Below are positions 28,607 to 40,664 of a DNA stretch of 64,000 bases, in pieces; within the stretch, counting starts at the first letter, position 1; the number at the start of each line of letters is the position of its first letter. Under the pieces are notes generated by a model. That model had not been told where the DNA came from. It did not search any database and saw nothing but the letters and a program-made list of their open reading frames with translations. The position numbers and the translations under genes were made by a program. The DNA lies in assembly GCF_017876115.1 (NCBI RefSeq), contig NZ_JAGINO010000009.1:124001-188000 (forward strand), read 5' to 3'. This DNA is from Azospirillum picis (GTDB lineage: Bacteria; Pseudomonadota; Alphaproteobacteria; Azospirillales; Azospirillaceae).

Positions 28607-29074
28607 ATGCTGTGGCTTGCCGCCTACATCGCCAGCATCCTGGCCATCAATTTCGCGTTCAGCCTGTTTCCGCACCTGGATCTGGTCTGGTCCTGCTGGG
28701 CCGGCCTGATCTTCATCCTGCGCGACATGGTGCAGGTCCGGTTCGGCCATTGGTCGCTCGCCGCCATGCTGGCGGGCACCGTGCTGTCCTACCTGCTGAC
28801 CGACCCGTTCGTCGCCACCGCCAGCGTCGTCGCCTTCGCGGTGTCGGAAATGATCGATTGGGCGGTCTTCACCGTGACGCGCCGCCCGTTGCGCGACCGG
28901 CTGTGGATCAGCGCCGCCCTGTCGGTGCCGGTCGACACCGCGATCTTCTTCGGCATGCTCGACGTCTGGGACCCGTCGGTCTGGGCCGCGAGCTTCGCCT
29001 CCAAGCTGCTGGGCGTGTCGGCGGTGTGGCTGCTGATGCGCGCGCGTGGCGGACGGATGACGGTGGCGGCCTGA
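28607..29074 (+). CDS. VUT-family membrane protein (queuosine-precursor-transporter-like)
   Basis: The 155-residue protein is almost entirely hydrophobic, with about five transmembrane helices. The charged SEMIDWAVFTVTRRPLRDRLW segment and the later helix containing SVPVDTAIFF resemble the VUT/YhhQ family (vitamin uptake; 7-cyano-7-deazaguanine import). It is shorter than YhhQ (~220 residues) and lacks its C-terminal part. The function is therefore a family-level guess. The ATG at 28607 is chosen because a CGGAGAT ribosome site lies 8 bases upstream; a TTG at 28574 would extend it by 11 residues. Confidence 0.65.
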   Translation: MLWLAAYIASILAINFAFSLFPHLDLVWSCWAGLIFILRDMVQVRFGHWSLAAMLAGTVLSYLLTDPFVATASVVAFAVSEMIDWAVFTVTRRPLRDRLWISAALSVPVDTAIFFGMLDVWDPSVWAASFASKLLGVSAVWLLMRARGGRMTVAA

Positions 29075-29089
29075 AGGCGCGGCCGCGCC

Positions 29090-29132
29090 GCCCCCTCCCT
29101 GACCCTCCCCCGCCTCCGGCGGCGGAGGGGGC
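29090..29132. repeat. Intergenic palindromic repeat (copy 3)
   Basis: GCCCCCTCCCTGACCCTCC at the left is matched by GGCGGAGGGGGC at the right, folding over a CTCCGGCG-type centre. It sits between convergent genes and belongs to the family seen at 9723, 16935 and 42261. Confidence 0.7.
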
Positions 29133-29143
29133 TGCCGCCACCC

Positions 29144-29824
29144 TCAGAACCTGATGAACCGGTTGAGCAGCCGGCCCACCGGGCCGGTCAGCCTCAGGCC
29201 GCCGATGGTCGCGTTCAGGCACAGGCATCCTTCCGGATCCGACACCGGGGCGTGGTTCAGCGAGCAGTCGCCGACCGCGAGGTCGCCGGGGCCGAAGCTG
29301 CCGAACTCGTCGGAGAAGCCACCCTCCAGCACCACGGTCAGCTCGATGCCGCCATGGGTGTGGCGGGGGACCGCCACGCCCCCCCTCATGCGGACCAGCC
29401 GCGTCGTGCCGGCAGCCTCCGAGATCAGGTTGATGCCGCGCATGCCGGGCTGGATGAAGCGCCACCCCCCGGCACCCAACGTGCCGTCGGCGGCCAGCCG
29501 CCCGCGCAGGTAGCTGCGCAACGGCTCGGGGTAGCGCGGCGGCGGGAAAGGCGCCGCCCGGCAGGAGGGCGCCGGGCGCTCCGTCCTGGGGCCCTCCCTG
29601 TCGAGCCGCGCCATCAGCGCTTCCAGGCAACCGGGCGACAGCGGTTCCGGCTCCAGCTCGTCCAGCAGTGCGCCGCCGACCGCCTCCATTTCCGACACCG
29701 CGTGGCGGCAGGCCGGGCAATAGGCCATGTGGGTGGCGACCGCGAGCGACGCCCCCTCGCACAGGCCGCCGCCGGCGTAGTCGATCAGCAGCATGTCGCC
29801 GGGATGGTGGCTGGGCCTGGTCAT
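29144..29824 (-). CDS. chrR: ChrR-family zinc anti-sigma factor with cupin domain
   Basis: ChrR proteins hold their cognate ECF sigma factor inactive until singlet oxygen or organic peroxides release it. The 226-residue protein shows the zinc anti-sigma motif His32-x3-Cys36-x2-Cys39 (HMAYCPAC) in its N-terminal domain. The C-terminal half (about 110-215) is a cupin with RMRGGVAVPRHTHGG and LEGGFSDEFGSFGPGD. Its start overlaps the stop of the sigma gene by four bases (ATGA), giving coupled synthesis of sigma and anti-sigma. The pairing and domain order match the RpoE-ChrR systems of Rhodobacter and Azospirillum. Confidence 0.93.
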   Translation of the reverse strand: MTRPSHHPGDMLLIDYAGGGLCEGASLAVATHMAYCPACRHAVSEMEAVGGALLDELEPEPLSPGCLEALMARLDREGPRTERPAPSCRAAPFPPPRYPEPLRSYLRGRLAADGTLGAGGWRFIQPGMRGINLISEAAGTTRLVRMRGGVAVPRHTHGGIELTVVLEGGFSDEFGSFGPGDLAVGDCSLNHAPVSDPEGCLCLNATIGGLRLTGPVGRLLNRFIRF

Positions 29825-30396
29825 TCGACGTCCCTCAGCGCCTTGCGCAGGCGCTCCACAGCCAGGCGGAGCCTCGACTTCACCGTACCGAGCGGAATGC
29901 CGTTCTCGATGGAGATCAGGCTGTGCGGCTTGTCCTCGAAATAGGCCATGCGCAGCAGCGCGGCCTGTTCCGGCGGCAGGTCCTTCAGCGCGGCGCGCAG
30001 GCGGCCGCTGCTCTCCTTCACCTCGATGCGGCGGTCGGCGGGCTGCTGCGGTTCCGGCACCAGGGCCGGGTCGTCCGGATCAATCTCCGGCCGCTGCTCG
30101 CGGCGAAGGGCGTCGATCCGCTTGTTGCGGGCGATGGTGAACACCCAGGTGCCGGCCGAGGCTTGGGCCGGATCGTAGGTTTCTGCACGTCGCCAGACCA
30201 AAAGCATGACCTCCTGAACAAGTTCCTCCGCGCCGCCGGACTCGCATCCCAGGCGGCGCAGATACGTCTTCAGCCGCGGCGCGAAATGGCCGAACAGCAC
30301 GCCGAACGCCTGGCGGTCCCGCTCGCGCCCAACGGCGACGAGCAGGTCTTCCAGGCTGAGGTCGCTGTCGGCAGCGGGGGAGTTCTGGTCCTGCAT
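29821..30396 (-). CDS. rpoE: RNA polymerase ECF sigma factor of the RpoE/ChrR type
   Basis: The 191-residue protein has sigma region 2 (LFGHFAPRLKTYLRRLG, then EELVQEVMLLVWRRAETYDP and WVFTIARNKRIDALR) and region 4 (LPPEQAALLRMAYFEDKPHS, GTVKSRLRLAVERLRKAL). The sequence and the chrR partner place it in the ECF11-like group that responds to singlet oxygen. The ATG at 30396 (MQDQNSPAAD) is preferred; the frame is open 34 codons further upstream, but that stretch lacks family similarity. A candidate self-recognised promoter lies at 30549-30574. Confidence 0.94.
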   Translation of the reverse strand: MQDQNSPAADSDLSLEDLLVAVGRERDRQAFGVLFGHFAPRLKTYLRRLGCESGGAEELVQEVMLLVWRRAETYDPAQASAGTWVFTIARNKRIDALRREQRPEIDPDDPALVPEPQQPADRRIEVKESSGRLRAALKDLPPEQAALLRMAYFEDKPHSLISIENGIPLGTVKSRLRLAVERLRKALRDVE

Positions 30397-30548
30397 GGTC
30401 CCATTCAAGGCGAACGGACGCCGCCGCACAAGCCGGGGATGTCCCCAAACCCGGATTTCACGGCACCGACCGCTCGCGAGACCCCCGCAAGGGAACACGC
30501 CCGCTACCGGCCTTCCCGCCGGTCTTCATGTCGCATCGTGACGTTCGG

Positions 30549-30574
30549 TACGCAACCGCCCGGCTGCCGGATCA
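30549..30574 (-). promoter_or_regulatory. Candidate RpoE-type ECF promoter upstream of rpoE-chrR
   Basis: Read on the minus strand, TGATCC (30574-30569) is followed after 16 bases by CGTA (30552-30549). This resembles the TGATCC...CGTA promoters described for RpoE/ChrR-type sigma factors, although the spacing is slightly short of the 17-18 I remember. Start of transcription would be near 30540, about 145 bases before the rpoE ATG, consistent with autoregulation. Confidence 0.5.
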
Positions 30575-30631
30575 CAAAAAATCGCACACCGCGGCATTCC
30601 GCCCCGGCCTGCAAGCCCGGCGGGCCGGGCG

Positions 30632-32608
30632 TCACCGGAGGAAGCCCATCCCGCGCAACGCCTCCGCAACCTCATCCGTTCCCAAGGCCTCGACGAAGCG
30701 GCGGACCGCCGGCCGGTCGCGGCGGGCCGCCGGGATCACGAAGTCGTAGTGCTCCTCCTGCAGCGGCAGGAAGCCCAGCCCGTACAGCGTGGCGGCGGTG
30801 CCGATCGCCACGCCCCAGTCGGCACGGTTCTGCGCCACCGCCACCGCCACGGCGTTGTGCGACTTGGCCTGCGTCCAGTAGCCGGTCGGGCGGGCGCTCC
30901 CCAGCAGCCGGTCGGTCAGGATGCGGGTGCCGCTGCCGGCATTGCGGTTGATCAGGATGCAGTCGGGCAGCCCGGCGACCGCCGCCACCGCCTCCGCGGC
31001 GCTCCTTCCTTCGAAGCGCGGGTCGCCGCGGCGGAAGACGATGCCCTGCATGCGGCGATAACCGGTGACCAGCTCAAGCCCCGGCGCCAGGAACGGCGTG
31101 TTGTAGGCGCCGGTGGCCGGGTCCATCAGGTGGACTGGGGCGACATCGCACTCGCCGCGCCGCGCCGCCGCCAGCCCGCCCATCGACCCGACGTTGAGCG
31201 CCTTGACGGTCATCCCCTCGCCGATCAGGCGGCCGAGCACGGCGTTCAGGCCGATGCACTGGCTGCCCACCACGATCAGGTCGGCCGGCGCCACCGTCCT
31301 CCCCAGGAGCTGGACGGAAACCGCGCTCCCCGCCTCCACCCCTTCCGCCTGGGCGTCGATGGCGAGGAAGCCATCGGCATGGCTGAAGGCGGTGACCGCT
31401 CCCGATCCCTTCGACAGCGGATAGGCCGCAAGGTCGCCTTCGGCCGCGCCCTGGACCAGGGAAACCATGACGTACTCGGTGCGCCCGCGCTCCGAGCCGA
31501 GCCGCACCGGCAGGGTGGCGGGCACCTCCTCCACCGCGGCGGGCGGCAGGCCGGCCATCGCCCGGATCACCGGGGCGACGAAGCCATGGAAGGTGAACAT
31601 GGCCGAGGTCGGAAAGCCCGGCAGGATCACCACCGGCTTGCCGCCGGTCACCGCGAGGCACAGCGGCTTACCGGGCTTCAGCGCCACGCCGTGGGCGACG
31701 ATCCCCGGATCGGACAGTTGCGCCACGATGCGGTGCGAGCGGTCGCCCGCCCCCTTCGAGGTTCCCCCCGACAGCAGCAGGACATCGCATTCCAGCCCCT
31801 GCCGGACCAGCCGCTCCAGGGCCGCGTCCTCGTCCGGGGCGATGCCCATCGGCACCGCCTCTCCACCCAGCTCGGCGACGGCGGCGGCCAGGATGGCGCC
31901 GTTGCTGTCGTAGACCGCCCCCGGACGCATCGGCTGGCCGGGGGCGACGATCTCGTCGCCGGTCGACAGGATGGCGACGCGCGGCGGGCGCACCACGGCG
32001 ACCGCGGCCAGCCCGATGGCGGCCAGCACGCCGATCTCGCGCGAGGTCAGCACCTGCCCGCGGCGCAGCACCACCTCGCCGCGGCCGATGTCGGAGCCGG
32101 CGGCGGCGACGAAGGCGCCCGGCGTGGCCGGCTTGGCCAGCATCACGAACAGGCCGTCGGGCCGGTCGTCCGTCTCCGTGGTCTCGACCATCACGACGGC
32201 GTCGGCCCCGCGCGGCAGCATGCCGCCGGTCGCGATCACCGTGGCGGTGCCCGGCTCCACCGTCAGCGCCGGGGCATGGCCGGCGGCCAGCACCTCCGCG
32301 TTCAGGCGCAGCGCGGCCGGCCGGTCCTCCGCGGCGCCGGCGGTGTCGGCGGCGCGCACCGCGAAGCCGTCGACCACCGAGCGGTCGAAGCCGGGGACGT
32401 CGACCTCCGCCACCACGTCGGCGGCCAGCACCCGGCCCAGCGCCTGCGACAGCGGCACCCTCACCTCCCCCCGCGGGGCGAGGTCGAGGTGTCGGTGGAA
32501 GCGGGCGCGCGCCTCCTCGCCGCTCACCACCTCCAGGAACTGGTCCTGGCGGGCGGCCTGGGCGACGAAGCGGCGGATGTCCTCGCGGCTGTGGTCGGAT
32601 GTCTGCAC
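30632..32608 (-). CDS. MoeA-like molybdopterin protein fused to a periplasmic-binding-protein-like (LysR-substrate type) domain
   Basis: Residues ~20-420 are a complete MoeA fold. They include the N-terminal VPLSQALGRVLAADVVA and DRSVVDGFAVRAADT, the MoCF domain with SGGTSKGAGDRSH, and KPVVILPGFPTSAMFTFHGF. Residues ~430-658 are a PBP-like domain of the kind annotated as LysR-substrate-binding in MoeA fusions (SQCIGLNAVLGRLIGEGM, CDVAPVHLMDPATGAYN, ILINRNAGSGTRIL). MoeA inserts molybdate into molybdopterin; the fused domain may bind molybdate, molybdopterin or an effector. It follows the second moeA-like gene by 26 bases in the same operon. The catalytic-looking SGGTS loop is intact here, unlike in its neighbour. 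Confidence 0.85.
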   Translation of the reverse strand: MQTSDHSREDIRRFVAQAARQDQFLEVVSGEEARARFHRHLDLAPRGEVRVPLSQALGRVLAADVVAEVDVPGFDRSVVDGFAVRAADTAGAAEDRPAALRLNAEVLAAGHAPALTVEPGTATVIATGGMLPRGADAVVMVETTETDDRPDGLFVMLAKPATPGAFVAAAGSDIGRGEVVLRRGQVLTSREIGVLAAIGLAAVAVVRPPRVAILSTGDEIVAPGQPMRPGAVYDSNGAILAAAVAELGGEAVPMGIAPDEDAALERLVRQGLECDVLLLSGGTSKGAGDRSHRIVAQLSDPGIVAHGVALKPGKPLCLAVTGGKPVVILPGFPTSAMFTFHGFVAPVIRAMAGLPPAAVEEVPATLPVRLGSERGRTEYVMVSLVQGAAEGDLAAYPLSKGSGAVTAFSHADGFLAIDAQAEGVEAGSAVSVQLLGRTVAPADLIVVGSQCIGLNAVLGRLIGEGMTVKALNVGSMGGLAAARRGECDVAPVHLMDPATGAYNTPFLAPGLELVTGYRRMQGIVFRRGDPRFEGRSAAEAVAAVAGLPDCILINRNAGSGTRILTDRLLGSARPTGYWTQAKSHNAVAVAVAQNRADWGVAIGTAATLYGLGFLPLQEEHYDFVIPAARRDRPAVRRFVEALGTDEVAEALRGMGFLR

Positions 32609-32634
32609 GCGGAAAACCCTTCAGGCAGCGGAAC

Positions 32635-33795
32635 TCAGTCGAAGCGGTAGATGGTGACCGAAGCGCCGTCCGGCACGCCCTCGCTTTCGGCGGGGATCAG
32701 GACGAAGCCGTCGGCCCGCGCCGCCGCCGCCAGCCCCGGCCAGCCCGGCGAGGCCACCGGCTCGGCGCGGCCGCCGGCATCCAGCCGGACCCGGTGCAGG
32801 TCGACGCAGCCGATCTCGGAGACCAGCTTGCGCGCGGTCACCGCCGTCACCGTGGCCTGCGGGAGCCCCGGCGGCCGGCCGGCGGCGAGCCGGACCGCAC
32901 GCCCGGCCAGCAGCTCGTAGGCGGCGAGCGCCGCCATGGGCTCACCCGGCAGCAGCAGCACCGGAACCCCGCCGGCCAGGCCCAGCCCGGCGCTGCCGCC
33001 CGGACGCATGGCGATGCCGTGCAGGTCGAGCGACCCGGCGGCGGCCAGCGCCGGCGGCGCCGCATCGTCCAGGCCGGTGCCGCTGCGCCCGGCCGCCAGC
33101 ATCAGATCGGCGCCGGGCCGGACGAAGGCCGCCGCCAGCCCCTCCCGGTCGGCCGGCAGCCGCTCGGGTCCCTCGACCAGCCCGCCGTCGCGGGCGACCA
33201 GCGCCGACAGCATCGGGCCGAGCAGGTCCGCTCCCCCGCCCTTCGGCCCGCCGGCCAGCAGCAGGCGCACCCGCGGCGGCGGGCTCACCGGCACCAGGGC
33301 CGGCCCGGCGGCGGCGAGCAGCCCGAGGTCGGAGGCGCGCAGCCGGCGCCCGGCCGGCAGCAGCGGGCTCCCCGCCCCGGCCCAGGCGCCGCGCCGCTCG
33401 ATGCCGCTGCCGGGCGCCACCGGATCGATCGCCTCGACGATGGGGCCGACGGTCTGCACCGCCTCGAACGGAATCACCGCATCGCAGCCGGCCGGCAAGC
33501 GGTCCCCGGCCGCGACGGCCACGGCGGCCATCAGCGGAACCGGATTGTAGGACCCGGCGCCCAGCGTGTCCGACGACGCCACGGCGAACCCGTCGACGGC
33601 CGCAAGGTCGGCGGCCGGCCAGTCGCGCGCCGCCGGCACGTCCGCCGCCAGGCACAGGCCGGCGCAGCCGGCGGGGGCCAGCGGCTGCGGTGCCCCGGGT
33701 GCGACATGGCGGTCGATCCAGTCCCAGGCCGCCTGCAGCGCGGCGCGGCGGGAGAAGCCGCGGCCCCGGATGTCCCGGTCCGGCCCTGCGGTCAC
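32635..33795 (-). CDS. MoeA-family molybdopterin-binding protein (divergent)
   Basis: The 386-residue protein has the MoeA layout. It has an N-terminal part with DLAAVDGFAVASSDTLG, a domain III region, GVPVLLLPGEPMAALAAYELL, and a C-terminal domain IV. The central MoCF loop that reads SGGTS in active MoeA proteins is replaced by AAGRSGTG, so catalytic activity is doubtful; it may act as a partner or chaperone. The start is a GTG at 33795 whose last bases overlap the TGA of the GGDEF gene (GTGA), implying translational coupling to a c-di-GMP enzyme. The moeA-PBP fusion follows. In other alphaproteobacteria such genes sit near molybdenum hydroxylase clusters; none is seen here. Confidence 0.8.
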   Translation of the reverse strand: MTAGPDRDIRGRGFSRRAALQAAWDWIDRHVAPGAPQPLAPAGCAGLCLAADVPAARDWPAADLAAVDGFAVASSDTLGAGSYNPVPLMAAVAVAAGDRLPAGCDAVIPFEAVQTVGPIVEAIDPVAPGSGIERRGAWAGAGSPLLPAGRRLRASDLGLLAAAGPALVPVSPPPRVRLLLAGGPKGGGADLLGPMLSALVARDGGLVEGPERLPADREGLAAAFVRPGADLMLAAGRSGTGLDDAAPPALAAAGSLDLHGIAMRPGGSAGLGLAGGVPVLLLPGEPMAALAAYELLAGRAVRLAAGRPPGLPQATVTAVTARKLVSEIGCVDLHRVRLDAGGRAEPVASPGWPGLAAAARADGFVLIPAESEGVPDGASVTIYRFD

Positions 33796-34703
33796 GGCAC
33801 CAGGGCGTCCTGCACGCAATTCCGGCCGGCGCGCTTGGCTTGGTACAACAGGCGGTCGGCCGTCTGCGCCAGGATCTCGTGACCGTCGTCGGCGGTCGGC
33901 ACGGTGGTGGCGACGCCCAGGCTGATGGTGACGTGGGGAGCGACCGGCGACTGCTGGTGCGGGATGCCGCGCTCGGCGACGCCGGCACGGAAACTCTCCG
34001 CGACCGCCGCGGCGCCGGCCCGGTCGGTCTCCGGCAGCAGGCAGACGAACTCCTCTCCGCCGTAGCGGGCCACCAGGTCGCCTGGGCGCCGTGCCCGCTC
34101 CGACAGCACCTCGGCCACCAGCCGCAGGCACTCGTCGCCGGCCTGATGCCCGTACTGGTCGTTGTAGGCCTTGAAATGGTCGACATCGAGGATGATGAGC
34201 GACAGCGGCAGGCAGGTCCGCCCGCAACGCCGCCATTCGCGCAGGATCGTCTCGTCGAAGCGGCGGCGGTTGGCGATGCCGGTCAACCCATCCAAAAAGG
34301 ACAGGCTGCGCAGCAGGTCGGTTTGCCGCTTCAGCAGCAGGTGGTTGCGCACGCGCGCACGCACGATGGGCGGGCTGATCGGCTTGGTGATGAAGTCGAT
34401 GGCACCGACCTCCAGGCCGCGGGTCTCGTCCTCCACCTCGCTCTTGGCGGAAATGAAGATGACGGGGATGTCGTGGACGGCGGGATCCGCCTTGATGCGG
34501 CTGCAGACCTCGTAGCCGTCCATGCCCGGCATCATGATGTCGAGCAGCACGAGGTCCGGCATGCGCGCCTGAACCAGATCCAACGCCCTCTCGCCGTCGG
34601 TGGCGAAATAGATGTCGTACTCGTCCCTGAGGATGCGGCTGAGGACATGGATGTTGGAGGGGATGTCGTCCACCACCAGGATCTTCGGGCGGGGTTCGGC
34701 CAT
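33792..34703 (-). CDS. Response regulator with GGDEF output domain (diguanylate cyclase)
   Basis: The 303-residue protein is PleD/WspR-like: an N-terminal receiver with phospho-acceptor Asp55 (LVLLDIMMPGMDGYE) and Lys107, then a GGDEF domain from about residue 135. The active site reads GGEEF (215-219), an accepted active variant. An inhibitory I-site RPGD (206-209) sits exactly five residues before it, so product inhibition by c-di-GMP is expected. It starts 8 bases after the stop of the hybrid kinase gene, whose Hpt domain is the likely phosphate donor. The ATG at 34703 (MAEPRPKILVVDD) is chosen over a longer frame inside the kinase gene. Confidence 0.93.
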   Translation of the reverse strand: MAEPRPKILVVDDIPSNIHVLSRILRDEYDIYFATDGERALDLVQARMPDLVLLDIMMPGMDGYEVCSRIKADPAVHDIPVIFISAKSEVEDETRGLEVGAIDFITKPISPPIVRARVRNHLLLKRQTDLLRSLSFLDGLTGIANRRRFDETILREWRRCGRTCLPLSLIILDVDHFKAYNDQYGHQAGDECLRLVAEVLSERARRPGDLVARYGGEEFVCLLPETDRAGAAAVAESFRAGVAERGIPHQQSPVAPHVTISLGVATTVPTADDGHEILAQTADRLLYQAKRAGRNCVQDALVP

Positions 34704-34711
34704 GGGCGCTT

Positions 34712-38602
<3,891 letters not shown>

Positions 38603-38867
38603 GATCGAAGGGTCGCCGCCGCGCTGCCGTCCCGAGGGTTTTCACCACTTTCGCGCGGAGTATGGTCCGGGGTGCGCGGCGTCCGCAAGCGACTTGATGG
38701 GGAAGGGAACGGTGCCGGCGACACGCGGCGCTTGCGGGGGACCCCTCAGGGACAGCCTCCCTTGCACCGCCTGCCTTTGCCGCCGGGAAGCGCCATTGTC
38801 TGACCAAAGATTGTCCGCATTTTAACCCGACCTTTCCTGTTCCGCGCCCGTGGGAGCGCCCAGACCG

Positions 38868-40220
38868 ATGCCAGACCGCCGCACCGCGCGCCCGATTGCC
38901 ACCCTGCTCGGCCTGCTGGCCCTCCTCGCCGCCGGCCCGGCGGCGGCACAGTCGGCCATGACCGGCGGACCGGTCCGCGCCGACCCGATGCAGACCGTCG
39001 GCGCCGAGCTTCATGTCCGCATGGAGGCCTTGCCCAAGCCCTACGCAACGCCGGCGGTGGCCAACCAGGCCAAACAGGTGGAGCGGCCGGCGAGCGAGCC
39101 CTTGCGGGCGCCGCGCGGCTTCACCGTCACGCTGTTCCGCGACCATGTGGAGAATGCGCGCAACCTGCTGGTCCTGCCCAACGGCGACGTTCTGGTGGCG
39201 CAGCAGCGGCCCGGCAGCCTGACCCTGCTGCGCGACGGCGACGGCGACGGCCAGGCGGAGACGGCGCGGGTGTGGGCGGAGGGATTCGACCGGCCCTTCG
39301 GCCTCGCCTATGTCGGGGGCAGCCGGGGCGGGACGGTGCTGGTCGGCGATCTCGACGGCGTGTGGCAGCTCCCATGGACCGCCGAGGGCGGAACGGCCGG
39401 CCAACGCCGGCGGCTGACGCCGCAGGGCGCATTCGGCCCGCGCGGCGGCCACAACACCCGCTCGGTGGCGGTGGCGCCCGACGGGCGGCATTTCTACGTC
39501 GGCATCGGCTCGGCCGGCAACATCGGGGTGGAGCCGGAGCCGCGCGCCACCATCCAGGAATTCCGCATCGACGGCACCGGCCAGCGCACCATCGCCAGCG
39601 GCCTGCGCAATCCCGTCGGCCTGGCCTTCAAGCCGGGCACCAACGATCTCTATACGGTGGTGAACGAGCGCGACGGGCTCGGCGACCAGCTCGTGCCCGA
39701 CTACCTGACGCTGGTGACCGCGGGCGGCTTCTACGGCTGGCCCTACTCCTACATCGGTGCCAATCCGCAGCCCGACTTCGCCGACAAGCGCCCGGACCTG
39801 GTCAAGGCGGCGCTGGTGCCGGGACTTCTGTTCCAGGCCCATTCCGCCCCGCTCGGCCTCGTCTTCGGCGACGGGACGCATTTTCCGGAACGGTATCGCC
39901 AGGGCGCCTTCGTGGCACTGCACGGGTCGTGGAACCGCGCCAGGCCGACCGGCTATGCGGTGGTGTTCGCCCCCTTCGACAAGGGCCGGCCGACCGGCAC
40001 CTACGAGACCTTCGTGACCGGCTTCCGGCTGGGCGCCGGACCGGACGCCGACCGCGAGGAGGACGAGACGCCGCAGGTCTGGGGCCGGCCGAGCGGGCTT
40101 GCGGTGGCCACCGACGGCGCCCTGCTGATCGCGGACGATTCCGGCACCGTCTGGCGCATCGCCTACGCGGCGGCCGGACGGACGGCGGAACCGGGGGAGA
40201 CGGCGCCGGCGAAACCCTGA
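38868..40220 (+). CDS. Secreted soluble PQQ-type sugar (sorbosone) dehydrogenase-like protein
   Basis: The 450-residue protein has a signal peptide (LLGLLALLAAGPAAAQS, cleaved near residue 29) and a beta-propeller body. It has the features of the glucose/sorbosone dehydrogenase family: VLPNGDVLVAQQ, GHNTRSVAVAPDG, IASGLRNPVGLAF and ALHGSWNRARPTGY. It should oxidise a sugar or aldose in the periplasm with PQQ as cofactor. A GTG at 38850 could add six residues; the ATG at 38868 gives a cleaner signal peptide. The downstream gene cowN is convergent, with 4 bases between the two stop codons. Confidence 0.85.
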   Translation: MPDRRTARPIATLLGLLALLAAGPAAAQSAMTGGPVRADPMQTVGAELHVRMEALPKPYATPAVANQAKQVERPASEPLRAPRGFTVTLFRDHVENARNLLVLPNGDVLVAQQRPGSLTLLRDGDGDGQAETARVWAEGFDRPFGLAYVGGSRGGTVLVGDLDGVWQLPWTAEGGTAGQRRRLTPQGAFGPRGGHNTRSVAVAPDGRHFYVGIGSAGNIGVEPEPRATIQEFRIDGTGQRTIASGLRNPVGLAFKPGTNDLYTVVNERDGLGDQLVPDYLTLVTAGGFYGWPYSYIGANPQPDFADKRPDLVKAALVPGLLFQAHSAPLGLVFGDGTHFPERYRQGAFVALHGSWNRARPTGYAVVFAPFDKGRPTGTYETFVTGFRLGAGPDADREEDETPQVWGRPSGLAVATDGALLIADDSGTVWRIAYAAAGRTAEPGETAPAKP

Positions 40221-40224
40221 CGGG

Positions 40225-40521
40225 TCAGCAGCACTCGTCCTCCAGTTGCCGCAGCATCGCCAGCCCGTCCTCGTCGTCATGCTCCTCGAAGAGGTCGGCG
40301 ATGTAGTAGATGTTCGCGCAGAGCAGGCAAAGGCCGTCGGCCTGCCGCTTCAGGGGATCGTCGGCGACGCTGAGCTTGGCGCGGAAACGCTCCCAGAAGG
40401 CGTTGGTCTTGGCGGGATCGTCGATGTGCATGTAGAGCCGTTCGATGATGCGGCGGCTGTTGCCTTGGCAATCGATCCCCTTGAAGGAGACGTAGCGGTC
40501 GGGTGCGTCGATGCTGTCCAC
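40225..40521 (-). CDS. cowN: N2-fixation sustaining protein CowN
   Basis: CowN lets nitrogenase keep working in the presence of carbon monoxide. The 98-residue protein shows the whole family pattern: DRYVSFKGIDCQGN near the start, HIDDPAKTNAFWERFRAKL in the middle, and an acidic C-terminus ending LEDECC. The start is taken as GTG at 40521 because AAGGAG lies 9 bases upstream and the length then equals that of known CowN proteins; an ORF extending further upstream lacks similarity. The RcoM-like regulator lies immediately upstream on the same strand, and a pair of direct repeats occupies the gap. Its presence implies that the organism fixes nitrogen. Confidence 0.93.
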   Translation of the reverse strand: MDSIDAPDRYVSFKGIDCQGNSRRIIERLYMHIDDPAKTNAFWERFRAKLSVADDPLKRQADGLCLLCANIYYIADLFEEHDDEDGLAMLRQLEDECC

Positions 40522-40610
40522 GGAAGTCGGCTCCTTGGTGCGGGGGAAGCGGGGGACTGGAACGCTGCACCGATGGAACCCCGGCCGCACCCGCCGCTTC
40601 AAGCCGCGCT

Positions 40611-40624
40611 GCACCAAGCGCACC
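40611..40624 (-). promoter_or_regulatory. Weak sigma-54-like element upstream of cowN
   Basis: On the minus strand GGTGCGCTTGGTGC has the GG-N10-GC spacing of sigma-54 promoters, but matches TGGCAC-N5-TTGCA only partly. If used, transcription would start near 40600, about 80 bases before the cowN GTG. No NifA site (TGT-N10-ACA) was found upstream, so this is a weak candidate. Confidence 0.2.
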
Positions 40625-40629
40625 GCCTA

Positions 40630-40661
40630 TGCGCGAACGGTTGCGGGCGTGCACGAACGGT
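40630..40661 (-). promoter_or_regulatory. Pair of 12-bp direct repeats, candidate RcoM operator for cowN
   Basis: TGCGCGAACGGT (40630-40641) and TGCACGAACGGT (40650-40661) are direct repeats exactly 20 bp apart, 11 of 12 positions identical. On the minus strand they read ACCGTTCG(T/C)GCA, which fits the 9-bp half-site pattern of LytTR-family regulators. They lie between the rcoM-like stop codon and cowN, about 110-140 bases upstream of the cowN start. This placement suits an activator site for the adjacent LytTR protein. Confidence 0.6.
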
Positions 40662-40664
40662 CCG

